Source: an uncultured Alcanivorax sp. (lineage in GTDB: Bacteria > Pseudomonadota > Gammaproteobacteria > Pseudomonadales > Alcanivoracaceae). From it: 64,000 nt of DNA. Below are positions 11,600-19,069 of this stretch, piece by piece. The stretch is taken from contig NZ_CAMYIV010000002.1 of the NCBI RefSeq assembly GCF_947258575.1, positions 372,001-436,000 on the forward strand, read 5' to 3'. The notes below the pieces were generated by a model. The model saw only the letters and a list, made by a program, of their open reading frames with translations, was not told the DNA's origin and did not search any database. The translations under genes were made by a program, and so were the position numbers. How positions within the stretch are numbered: position 1 is the stretch's first letter; each line of letters starts with the position of its first letter.

Positions 11600-11632
11600 A
11601 AGCCCGCACTCAAATGAGTGCGGGCTTTTTTT
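11600..11632 (+). terminator. Rho-independent terminator of tRNA-Ser
   Basis: Stem AGCCCGCACTC, loop AAAT, stem GAGTGCGGGCT, then a run of seven T. It starts seven bases after the tRNA CCA end. Confidence 0.93.
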
Positions 11633-11717
11633 ATGCTCAGTGGGCGGCCTGTTGTTTCGCTTGTCATGACGCCAGGCGAGCAAATTCGCTCATTCCTCTG
11701 TCGAATGGATTACTCGC

Positions 11718-12734
11718 CTAGGCCGTCGGTTCCAGCAGGGCGGCGAACGCCTGTAGTCCCTCAAGCCCTTGAATATCATCTTCCAGCAAAGGCAACTGGA
11801 CTCTTGGCAGCCCTTTGAGAGTGTCACCCAGTTCGATCATATGTCGTTGCTGGCGTGCCAGTCGGGCCGCGAAGAAGGCGCTGTCGGCGGCATCCGCAAG
11901 CACACGGTTGACGATGGCCCCGGCTACCGGAATATGGCTGTCGCGCAGGGTTGCTACGGCACGGGCGGTTTCCAGAATAGGCAGGCGCTCCGGTGTCAGC
12001 ACAAACAGGAAGGCGCTGTGCGCGGGGTCACTGAGCTGTCTGCGGGTGCGGTGGAACAGGCGTTGTCTGGCCATTAATGTCTCTGCGACGTCCCGGCTTC
12101 GTGGATCCAGGTCGGCGGTGGCGTGCTCGGTGGGGTCCTGCAGCGGGCTGTCCAGATCCTTGCCAGGCGTCAGGTGCCCGAGCACCTTGCCCAGGGTCCG
12201 AGCTTTCTCATTATGTCGCAGCAGGCCATCGGTCCAGGCGGCCATCACTTCCGGCAGGCTGAGCAGGCGCAGGGTGTGGCCGGTGGGGGCGGTGTCGAAA
12301 ATCAGCAGATCATAGTCGCGGCTGTCATCGTCAATGATGCGGGAGATACGCTCCAGCAACGCTGCTTCCTGGGCTCCGGGAGACTGGCGGCTCAGGCGCA
12401 GCTGTTTTTCCAGTTCGCGCACCTGATCCGGGCCGGCAAAACGGCGCATCTGGGCGCTGACCCGGTCCAGGTAGGCATCCACTTCCTGGTCCGGGTCTAT
12501 CTCCAGGGCCACCAGGTTGGTGGCCAGGCGGGTAGGGTGGTTGCCTATGGGGCGGTCGAAGGCATCGGCCAGGCTGTGGGCGGGGTCGGTGGACACTAGC
12601 AGCACGCGCCGCCCCTGTTCGGCAGCGCGCAGCGCCAGGGCTGAGGCGGTAGTGGTCTTTCCTACGCCGCCCTTGCCGCCGACCATCAGCAGGGATTTTT
12701 CCGCCAGCAGTTTGTCCAGATTCAGTGAAGGCAT
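11718..12734 (-). CDS. ArsA/Get3-family ATPase
   Basis: Deviant Walker-A P-loop ATPase of the ArsA/TRC40 class, 338 residues with one ATPase domain. The P-loop is VGGKGGVGKTTTA with the signature lysine at residue 21, and switch regions are seen in VSTDPAHSLADAFDRP and LLIFDTAPTGHTLRLL. Get3 homologues target tail-anchored membrane proteins and ArsA drives arsenite efflux. Neither arsB nor arsR is nearby, so an arsenic role is unlikely. The gene is the last of a TGATG-coupled trio with cstA and a small Cys-Cys-ending protein, which suggests it services that membrane transporter or protein. That role is inference. Confidence 0.85.
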   Translation of the reverse strand: MPSLNLDKLLAEKSLLMVGGKGGVGKTTTASALALRAAEQGRRVLLVSTDPAHSLADAFDRPIGNHPTRLATNLVALEIDPDQEVDAYLDRVSAQMRRFAGPDQVRELEKQLRLSRQSPGAQEAALLERISRIIDDDSRDYDLLIFDTAPTGHTLRLLSLPEVMAAWTDGLLRHNEKARTLGKVLGHLTPGKDLDSPLQDPTEHATADLDPRSRDVAETLMARQRLFHRTRRQLSDPAHSAFLFVLTPERLPILETARAVATLRDSHIPVAGAIVNRVLADAADSAFFAARLARQQRHMIELGDTLKGLPRVQLPLLEDDIQGLEGLQAFAALLEPTA

Positions 12735-13003
12735 CAGCAGCAGCGGAAATGGTCGAGCGGTGAGCGTTCCATGCCCATGCGGGTATGCCAGTCGTGAAAA
12801 CGGTCCATCAGCAGTGGCTGTAGCTCCAGGGTGCTCCAGGCAGCGGGGTTGGGCACTCCCATCATTTCGGCAAATACCAGCAACATGAACAGATCTTCCT
12901 CATCCCGTTTGGCGCGGGCAATGGCGGCCCGGTAGGGAGCGTTGTAATACTGGGCGCCCAGTTCTCCCAGGCGCCGGAAAAACAGCCGGGTCTTGCCAGG
13001 CAT
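12734..13003 (-). CDS. Small protein ending in Cys-Cys, between cstA and an ArsA-like ATPase
   Basis: 89 residues from the ATG at 13003, MPGKTRLFFRRLGELGAQYY onward, Arg/Leu-rich and helical without a signal peptide. It ends DHFRCC with the two cysteines directly before the stop. I recall a conserved family with this end named cory-CC-star protein in NCBI annotation, often beside cstA, but could not check. The ATG shares one base with the cstA stop and its own stop shares one base with the next ATG, so all three genes are translationally coupled. A C-terminal Cys pair could bind a metal, be lipidated or form a thiol exchange site. Function unknown. Confidence 0.8.
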   Translation of the reverse strand: MPGKTRLFFRRLGELGAQYYNAPYRAAIARAKRDEEDLFMLLVFAEMMGVPNPAAWSTLELQPLLMDRFHDWHTRMGMERSPLDHFRCC

Positions 13004-14676
13004 CAGATTCTCTCCGGCGGGGCGTTGAAGGCCCGTTTCAGAGCGGCGGCGCACTCCAGGGTGACCAGCAGGGCTGCCACCAGGACCACCAGATCCAGAC
13101 CCAGCAGGAACCAGTCAGACTTGTCATAAAAGCTCTTCAGCTGGATCAACAGCGCGTACAGGGTCATTACCAGCAGGAAGACTAATGGCGCCAGGGTATA
13201 AATGGCGGGTCGGCCGCGTTTGACCAGCATGATGGTAATCACCAGCAGTGTCAGGCCGGCGAGTAACTGGTTGGTGGTGCCGAACAAGGGCCAGATCAGC
13301 AGACCGCCGGAGCCATCTGCGCCGCCGGCACCGAAGGCCAGCAGCAGGCAGCTGGCAACCGCCAGCAGGGTGGCGGGCAGCGGGCGGGTCAGCCATTTCT
13401 GCTGATAGATTTCTCCCCATTCCTGGAAAATGTAGCGCTGCAGACGCAAGCCGGTGTCCATGGTGGTGCCGGCAAATAGGGCTGCCATCACGGTCAATAG
13501 CGTTGCTGCTACCCCCACATCCATGCCGGTGCCGCCGGCCAGGATATTGGCCCCACCGTTAACAAAGGCGGTGAGGCTGCCATCCCCAAAGGCGGTGTAA
13601 ACGGCCTGCCAGTCAGCCAGAGTGGCAAAGCCGGCAGTCGCCGCAATGATCGCAGCCAGGGCCAGGGCCCCTTCACCCACGGCACCGAAATAGCCGACAA
13701 AACGGGCATCCGGCTCCTTGTCCAGTTGTTTGGAGCTGGTGCCGGACGCCACCAGGCCATGGAAGCCGGAGATGGCGCCGCAGGCGATGGTGACAAACAA
13801 CAGAGGGAGCAGGGAGGGAGTTCCGGCGGGCACATCATGATTGATCATCGGCGCCACCACTTTAGGGTTGCCGATGAGTACGGCGCCGTAGAGCAGGATC
13901 AGGCCGACAAACAATTGCAGACCGTTGATGTAATCCCGCGGCTGCAACAGCACCCACACCGGCAGCAGGGAGGCGATGGCGGCATAGCCGAACAGCAGCA
14001 GGATCCAGCTTGCATTGGCGGACAGGCCCATGACCTGTTCCGGCAATTCCACCGGGACCTGCGGGCCCACATAAATAAGGCTGTAGAGGGCTATGACGCC
14101 CACCACGGACACCACACCCAGGCCGATTACCCGCCGGTAGATCAACTGGCCGATTACCAGTGCCACCGCAATGGCGCCCCACACCGGCACCACGGCGCCG
14201 GGGTTGTTGATCAGCAGCTTGGCGATGACCACGCCGAAGACGGCGTTGACCATCAGCAACACCAGGAAGATGACGATCATGAACACGGTGCGGGCGCGTC
14301 GACCGACAACCTCGCCAGTCAGGGCCCCAACGGATTTCGCTCGATTGCGGACGCTGGCCCAGAGGGCGCCGCTATCGTGGACGCCGGCAAAGAAGATGGT
14401 GCCGAAAACGACCCACAGGAAGGCGGGCAGCCAGCCCCAGATTACCGCGATGGCAGGCCCGACAATCGGTGCGGCGCCGGCCACAGAGGTAAAGTGATGG
14501 CCCCACAGCACAAAGCGGTTGGTAGGAACAAAATCCACGCCGTCCTCGAATTCGTGGGCCGGCGTGCGAAAATTCGGGTCGAGCTTGTAGATGCGCGTGG
14601 CGATAAAGCGGGAGTAGAATAAATAACCGGCGGCCATGCCACCCAGGCCGAGCAGAAGCAGGACGATTGCGCTCAT
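13003..14676 (-). CDS. cstA: Carbon starvation protein CstA-family transporter
   Basis: Multi-pass inner-membrane transporter. E. coli members take up peptides or pyruvate. 557 residues with about 15 hydrophobic segments. Family signatures include TPAHEFEDGVDFVPTNRFVL and the following GHHFTSVAGAAPIVGPA, a region near FHGLVASGTSSKQLDKE and a later GTTMDTGLRLQRYIFQEWG. It is of the short class, against 701 residues in E. coli CstA. The chosen ATG at 14676 follows AAGGG. The frame stays open to 14919, but that extension is not hydrophobic and does not resemble the family. Confidence 0.93.
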   Translation of the reverse strand: MSAIVLLLLGLGGMAAGYLFYSRFIATRIYKLDPNFRTPAHEFEDGVDFVPTNRFVLWGHHFTSVAGAAPIVGPAIAVIWGWLPAFLWVVFGTIFFAGVHDSGALWASVRNRAKSVGALTGEVVGRRARTVFMIVIFLVLLMVNAVFGVVIAKLLINNPGAVVPVWGAIAVALVIGQLIYRRVIGLGVVSVVGVIALYSLIYVGPQVPVELPEQVMGLSANASWILLLFGYAAIASLLPVWVLLQPRDYINGLQLFVGLILLYGAVLIGNPKVVAPMINHDVPAGTPSLLPLLFVTIACGAISGFHGLVASGTSSKQLDKEPDARFVGYFGAVGEGALALAAIIAATAGFATLADWQAVYTAFGDGSLTAFVNGGANILAGGTGMDVGVAATLLTVMAALFAGTTMDTGLRLQRYIFQEWGEIYQQKWLTRPLPATLLAVASCLLLAFGAGGADGSGGLLIWPLFGTTNQLLAGLTLLVITIMLVKRGRPAIYTLAPLVFLLVMTLYALLIQLKSFYDKSDWFLLGLDLVVLVAALLVTLECAAALKRAFNAPPERI

Positions 14677-14994
14677 GGGGTGCCCTTTGTCATTGTCGCT
14701 TTTGGTGGCCCGTTGGGGCATATGATGATGCCCATGGTTAGTGCTTTTGCTTCGGGCGTCAACGCGACCATTGGCTAACAGGTTTCGGCTTGTGTCTGTG
14801 CGAGGTCGGGCCGCGATTTGGAAAATTGGCGTTTTGCATGGATGCTGAGCTGTGACAAAAATGGAAATATCTGGGGTGGCGTGAGATATGTCATCGTTTG
14901 ATAACACGGTCCTATGCATGTGGGTGCACAGACGCTACCCTTCGTGCCTTAATGAAAAAGAAGTGGGTAAAGGAATTACCCGGGGGAAGCAGTA
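14677..14994. other. Divergent cstA/gacA intergenic region
   Basis: 318 bases that must contain leftward cstA and rightward gacA promoters. I see no clear -35/-10 pair, no riboswitch fold and no gene. The ribosome binding site GGGGGAAG for gacA is at the right end. Confidence 0.45.
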
Positions 14995-15648
14995 ATGATC
15001 AAAGTATTGGTAGTGGACGACCATGATCTGGTCAGAACCGGCATTGCCAGAATGCTGGATGAAGTGGACGGCTTGCGGGTGGTTGGCGAAGCCAGCTCCG
15101 GTGAGCAGGCGGTGCAGGTGGCCAAGGACACAGTGCCGGATGTGGTGCTCATGGACATCAAGATGCCGGGCATCGGTGGTCTGGAGGCCACCCGTAAATT
15201 GTTGCGCGTGGACGAGGGTATCCGTGTCATCGCCGTGACCATGTGTGAGGAAGAGCCCTTTCCCTCCCGCCTGATGAAGGCCGGTGCCGCTGGCTATATG
15301 ACCAAGGGGGCCGACCTGGAAGAAATGGTCCGCGCCATCAAGATTGTCACCACCGGACAGCGTTACATCAGCCCGGAAATTGCCCAGACCATGGCTCTCA
15401 AGCCCTACACCGGTGATGAAGCCACTCTTCTGGATATGCTCTCAGAGCGTGAGTTGCAGATCATGATGATGATCGTCAATTGTCACAAGGTGCAGGACGT
15501 GGCCGATAAATTGTGCCTGTCCCCGAAAACCGTCAATACCTATCGGTATCGCATTTTCGACAAGCTGGGTGTGACCAGCGATGTGGAAATGGCGTTGCTG
15601 GCTGTGCGCCATGGCATGCTGGATGCGGTAGAGAACACGGTTCCCTGA
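14995..15648 (+). CDS. gacA: Response regulator GacA/UvrY
   Basis: LuxR/NarL-type response regulator of the GacS-GacA (BarA-UvrY) system, which activates rsm/csr small RNAs and so controls secondary metabolism and secretion. 217 residues. The REC domain occupies 1-120 with Asp8, Asp9 and phospho-acceptor Asp54 in VVLMDIKMPG. A C-terminal LuxR helix-turn-helix (about 148-212) contains LSPKTVNTYRYRIFDKLGV. Start at 14995 after GGGGGAAG. uvrC follows, as in many gammaproteobacteria. Confidence 0.96.
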   Translation: MIKVLVVDDHDLVRTGIARMLDEVDGLRVVGEASSGEQAVQVAKDTVPDVVLMDIKMPGIGGLEATRKLLRVDEGIRVIAVTMCEEEPFPSRLMKAGAAGYMTKGADLEEMVRAIKIVTTGQRYISPEIAQTMALKPYTGDEATLLDMLSERELQIMMMIVNCHKVQDVADKLCLSPKTVNTYRYRIFDKLGVTSDVEMALLAVRHGMLDAVENTVP

Positions 15649-15719
15649 ACGCAAAAGGGAGTAACAGGCCGGCCTAAGCTGTTACACTTTTGGTGCAGTA
15701 ACTGGCCGAGACCTATCCC

Positions 15720-17543
15720 TTGTCAGAGTTCGATCCCCAACATTTTCTGGATCATTGCGCCCGCAAGCCGGGCGTCTATCGCATGCTCAATGAGGACGGT
15801 GATGTCCTCTATGTGGGCAAGGCGCGCAATTTACAGGCGCGACTGAGCAGTTATTTCCAGAAAAACATCACCAGCGCGAAGACCCGGGCTCTGGTGGCCC
15901 GCATTGCCAGTGTCCAGACTACGGTGACCGGCAGCGAGGCAGAAGCCTTGCTGCTGGAGCAATCGCTGATCAAGGAACTGCGGCCGCCCTATAATATTCT
16001 GCTGCGCGACGACAAATCCTATCCCTACATTCGTATTACCTCCGCGGACCGGTTTCCACGCATCACCTTTCATCGCGGTAGTCGCCGTAGCGGCAGTCAC
16101 TATTTTGGCCCTTACCCCAGTGGCGGCGCGGTGCGAGAAGCGCTTTCCCTGGTGGAAAAAGTCTTCCAGGTGCGCAATTGCAGCGACAGCTACTTCCGCA
16201 ATCGGACCCGGCCCTGCCTGCAGCATCAGATCAATCGTTGTACTGCCCCCTGTGTCGGGCTGGTCAGCGAGGAGGCCTATGCCCATCAGGTGAAACTGGC
16301 CATGGACTTCCTGGATGGTCGCAGCCGGGAAGTGGTCGAGCAGCTCAGTGCGGAAATGGATGCTGCGTCCCAATCTCTGGATTTCGAGCGGGCCGCCATC
16401 GTCCGCGATCAGCTGGCAGCGATTCAATCTGTGCAGCAGAAGCAATACGCGGAAACCGGGCAGGGCAACCTGGATGTGGTTGCCATCGAAAGCCGTCATG
16501 GCCTGGCAGTGGTGGAGGTGCTGATGATTCGCGGTGGCCGGATTCTCGGCCACCGCACCTTCCGCCCGGATACCCGTGGCGAAGAGGACCAAAACGAAAT
16601 TCTGGAAGCGTTTCTGGCCCAGTATTACCTGGGCGACCGGGAAGATCCGGTGCAGCCCCAGGAAATCCTGCTGGGGCTTGAGCCGACCAGTGCCGAGGCG
16701 CTGCAGCAGGCATTAAGTGGCCACTGGGGCAAGAAGGTTCGTCTCGCCTGGCGAGTCAGGGGCGAGCGCGCCGCCTGGATCGACATGGCGCAGACCAATG
16801 CCCAGCAATCCCTGGCGGCAGAGCTGGCGGCCCGCGAACACATGGAGCAGCGCTTTCTGGCCCTTGAAGCGTTGCTTGGGGCGGAGGAGCCGGTGCGCCG
16901 CATTGAGTGTTTTGATATCAGTCACACCCAGGGTGAGAAGGCGGTGGCGTCCTGTGTGGTCTTCGATCAGCAGGGAGCCAGGAAAACCGACTATCGCCAC
17001 TTCAACGTGGCCCCGGCCCATGCCGGGGATGACTATGAAGCGCTGGAAGAAGCGGTGCGACGTCGTTATCAGCGAGTGATCAAGGAGCAGGGCAGATTGC
17101 CGGATCTGTTGCTGATCGATGGTGGCAAGGGACAGATGCAGCGCGCCTGGGATGTGGCCCAGGAGCTGGGGTTGCAAGAGCGCGTGCGGGTAATGGGTAT
17201 CGGCAAGGGGCCCAGCCGGCGGCCAGGTTTTGAAGTGCTGTATTTACCCGATGGGCAAGAGCTGGTGCCGGGCCCATCCCATTCTGCGTTGCACCTGCTG
17301 CAACAGGTTCGCGATGAGGCCCACCGGTTTGCACTAACTGGCCATCGGGCCCGGCGCGGCAAGACCCGTAAACAGTCTTCCCTGGACGAGATACCCGGCA
17401 TCGGCCCGAAGCGGCGCAAGGCGCTGCTTACCCATTTTGGCGGCCTCAAGCAGTTGCGTAATGCCTCCGCCGGAGAGCTGGCGAGGGTGCCGGGGATCAA
17501 TGCCCAGATGGCGCAAACCCTTTACGATTGGTTTCATGACTAG
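15720..17543 (+). CDS. uvrC: UvrABC excinuclease subunit C
   Basis: Makes both incisions around bulky DNA lesions in nucleotide excision repair. 607 residues. The GIY-YIG nuclease (about 12-95) shows PGVYRMLNEDGDVLYVGKA. A UVR motif follows (about 200-235), then the RNase H-like 5' nuclease domain with IECFDISHTQGE and LLIDGGKGQ, and a C-terminal tandem HhH (IPGIGPKRRKALLTHFGG). The start is a TTG at 15720 (TTG TCA GAG TTC), supported by the match of the first residues to other UvrC N-termini. No in-frame ATG or GTG lies close by. Coupled genomic position with gacA and pgsA. Confidence 0.96.
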   Translation: MSEFDPQHFLDHCARKPGVYRMLNEDGDVLYVGKARNLQARLSSYFQKNITSAKTRALVARIASVQTTVTGSEAEALLLEQSLIKELRPPYNILLRDDKSYPYIRITSADRFPRITFHRGSRRSGSHYFGPYPSGGAVREALSLVEKVFQVRNCSDSYFRNRTRPCLQHQINRCTAPCVGLVSEEAYAHQVKLAMDFLDGRSREVVEQLSAEMDAASQSLDFERAAIVRDQLAAIQSVQQKQYAETGQGNLDVVAIESRHGLAVVEVLMIRGGRILGHRTFRPDTRGEEDQNEILEAFLAQYYLGDREDPVQPQEILLGLEPTSAEALQQALSGHWGKKVRLAWRVRGERAAWIDMAQTNAQQSLAAELAAREHMEQRFLALEALLGAEEPVRRIECFDISHTQGEKAVASCVVFDQQGARKTDYRHFNVAPAHAGDDYEALEEAVRRRYQRVIKEQGRLPDLLLIDGGKGQMQRAWDVAQELGLQERVRVMGIGKGPSRRPGFEVLYLPDGQELVPGPSHSALHLLQQVRDEAHRFALTGHRARRGKTRKQSSLDEIPGIGPKRRKALLTHFGGLKQLRNASAGELARVPGINAQMAQTLYDWFHD

Positions 17544-17744
17544 GCCCTGATCGCAAAATCGGCAATGAGTCACAGTCGGCTTTCCGTTATACTGGCGCTT
17601 TCGGCCTGTTAGTGCCCGCGGTGTTCCGATTCCGCGGGTGTTGAGGCTGGCCATGCGCTGCGTTCGTGCCGCTATCCATGCTTTTTTCAGGTATGCGACG
17701 GCCGAGCAGTGTATCAACAGGCCCTTATTTTGGCGGTAGTGCAT

Positions 17745-18344
17745 ATGCAGAAAACGAGCCCGATCCTGAATTTGCCCAATATTCTGACCATGATCCGTGT
17801 ATTGGCAATTCCCGTTCTGGTTCTGGTGTTCTATTTGCCGTTCAAGTGGAGCGACATGTGCGCGGCGGCCCTGTTTCTGGCAGCGGGTGTGACCGACTGG
17901 CTAGACGGTTATCTGGCCAGACGCCTGAATCAGACCAGCCCTCTGGGCGCGTTTCTGGACCCGGTAGCGGACAAGCTGATCGTCGGGGTGGCTCTGGTGA
18001 TGCTGGTACAGATTCATGCTACAGCCTGGCTGGCGGTGCCAGCCATGGTGATTGTTTCCCGGGAAATTGCCGTGTCAGCCCTGCGTGAGTGGATGGCGGA
18101 ACTGGGGCAGCGGGGCAGAGTGGCGGTGAGCCAGCTCGGCAAGATCAAGACGGTAACCCAGATGACAGCAATCACCCTGTTGTTGGCTCAGAAGCCCGGC
18201 TTCGATGCGTTTGGCGATATCGTCATGACCCCCTGGCTGTGGCTCAGTTACGGCCTGTTGTATCTGGCCACGGCGCTGACACTTTGGTCCATGGGCTCCT
18301 ATCTGCGCGCGGCAGCCCCTGAGTTACTGAAAAGCGGGGACTGA
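17745..18344 (+). CDS. pgsA: CDP-diacylglycerol--glycerol-3-phosphate 3-phosphatidyltransferase
   Basis: Makes phosphatidylglycerol phosphate, the precursor of PG and cardiolipin, in the inner membrane. 199 residues with several hydrophobic helices. The CDP-alcohol phosphatidyltransferase signature D-x2-D-G-x2-A-R-x8-G-x3-D-x3-D is intact (DWLDGYLARRL, then GAFLDPVADK). The ATG at 17745 gives an N-terminus like E. coli PgsA (ILNLPNILTMIRVLAIP). An in-frame GTG at 17709 would add 12 residues. tRNA-Gly, tRNA-Cys and tRNA-Leu follow, the same order as in E. coli. Confidence 0.96.
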   Translation: MQKTSPILNLPNILTMIRVLAIPVLVLVFYLPFKWSDMCAAALFLAAGVTDWLDGYLARRLNQTSPLGAFLDPVADKLIVGVALVMLVQIHATAWLAVPAMVIVSREIAVSALREWMAELGQRGRVAVSQLGKIKTVTQMTAITLLLAQKPGFDAFGDIVMTPWLWLSYGLLYLATALTLWSMGSYLRAAAPELLKSGD

Positions 18345-18441
18345 GTCGACCGCACCAGCCTGGCCTGGTGCCGAGGCGGGTCCGAATCGGGGATTTTTTA
18401 GTCAAAGTGCTGAAAAATCAGAAAAAACAACCAGGCCCGGC

Positions 18442-18469
18442 TTGACAGTGAGAGGGCGATGAGTAGAAT
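18442..18469 (+). promoter_or_regulatory. Promoter of the tRNA-Gly/Cys/Leu cluster
   Basis: TTGACA (18442-18447) and TAGAAT (18464-18469) with a 16-base spacer, followed by a C-rich discriminator (TCTCCCCCGC), which is typical of stringently controlled stable-RNA promoters. 39 bases lie between the -10 and the first tRNA. Confidence 0.85.
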
Positions 18470-18508
18470 TCTCCCCCGCAACGACGCATGATTCGGGGCA
18501 GAAAAAAA

Positions 18509-18584
18509 GCGGGAATAGCTCAGCTGGTAGAGCACAACCTTGCCAAGGTTGGGGTCGCGAGTTCGAATCTCGTTTCCCGCTCCA
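18509..18584 (+). tRNA. tRNA-Gly(GCC)
   Basis: 76 bases with encoded CCA. Acceptor GCGGGAA/TTCCCGC, anticodon arm CAACC-TTGCCAA-GGTTG with anticodon GCC at 18542-18544, T arm GAGTTCGAATCTC. Reads GGC and GGU. Confidence 0.97.
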
Positions 18585-18592
18585 AGTTTTCG

Positions 18593-18619
18593 AAAACCTC
18601 GGCTCCGCCGAGGTTTTTT
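18593..18619 (+). terminator. Terminator-like hairpin inside the tRNA cluster
   Basis: AACCTCGGC-TCC-GCCGAGGTT followed by TTTTC lies between tRNA-Gly and tRNA-Cys. It looks like a true rho-independent terminator and could lower read-through to tRNA-Cys and tRNA-Leu, or act as an RNA processing signal. Confidence 0.75.
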
Positions 18620-18638
18620 CTTGGTAAACCAGTTTAAA

Positions 18639-18712
18639 GGCGCGGTGGCAGAGTGGTTATGCAGCGGACTGCAACTCCGTGTACGCCGGTTCGATTCCGA
18701 CCCGCGCCTCCA
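18639..18712 (+). tRNA. tRNA-Cys(GCA)
   Basis: 74 bases with encoded CCA. Acceptor GGCGCGG/CCGCGCC, anticodon loop CTGCAAC with anticodon GCA at 18671-18673, T arm CCGGTTCGATTCCG. Reads UGC and UGU. Confidence 0.97.
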
Positions 18713-18734
18713 ATTATTGACCTGCACGGTCACC

Positions 18735-18820
18735 GCCCGGGTGGCGAAATTGGTAGACGCAACGGACTTAAAATCCGTTGACCTTTGGTCGTGCGGGTTC
18801 AAGTCCCGCCCCGGGCACCA
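18735..18820 (+). tRNA. tRNA-Leu(TAA)
   Basis: 86 bases with encoded CCA. Acceptor GCCCGGG/CCCGGGC, anticodon loop CTTAAAA with anticodon TAA at 18769-18771, and a long variable arm as expected for a class II tRNA. Reads UUA (and UUG). No clear terminator follows, and the 249 bases to the next gene show nothing recognisable. Confidence 0.97.
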
Positions 18821-19069
18821 GCTTTTATCCCTTCCTGCGACACCCTCCATTTCCAGTATCAATCAGCATCGCCGCTAGTCGGAAATAATCCCAGCCAAAT
18901 CAACCACCTGGTTACGCAACTTCAGGCACTTTATTGCCGTGTTGCCAGGCTTTCTGGTAGCCTCACACTTTAGTCTTAGCCTGCTTCTGCGATCTGTTCG
19001 CGGATTCGGGCCTAGCCCTTTCGGGGGGCAATGAGAACAAAAAGCCGGAAAGGCGAGAGGGCTATCTGA

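Noticed and set aside
11718-12734. Arsenic resistance (arsA) function
   Set aside because: No arsB, arsC, arsD or arsR nearby, and only one ATPase domain. Linkage is to cstA.
13726-14622. A 298-codon plus-strand frame opposite cstA
   Set aside because: Asp/His/Gly-rich antisense translation of a membrane protein gene. No supporting features.
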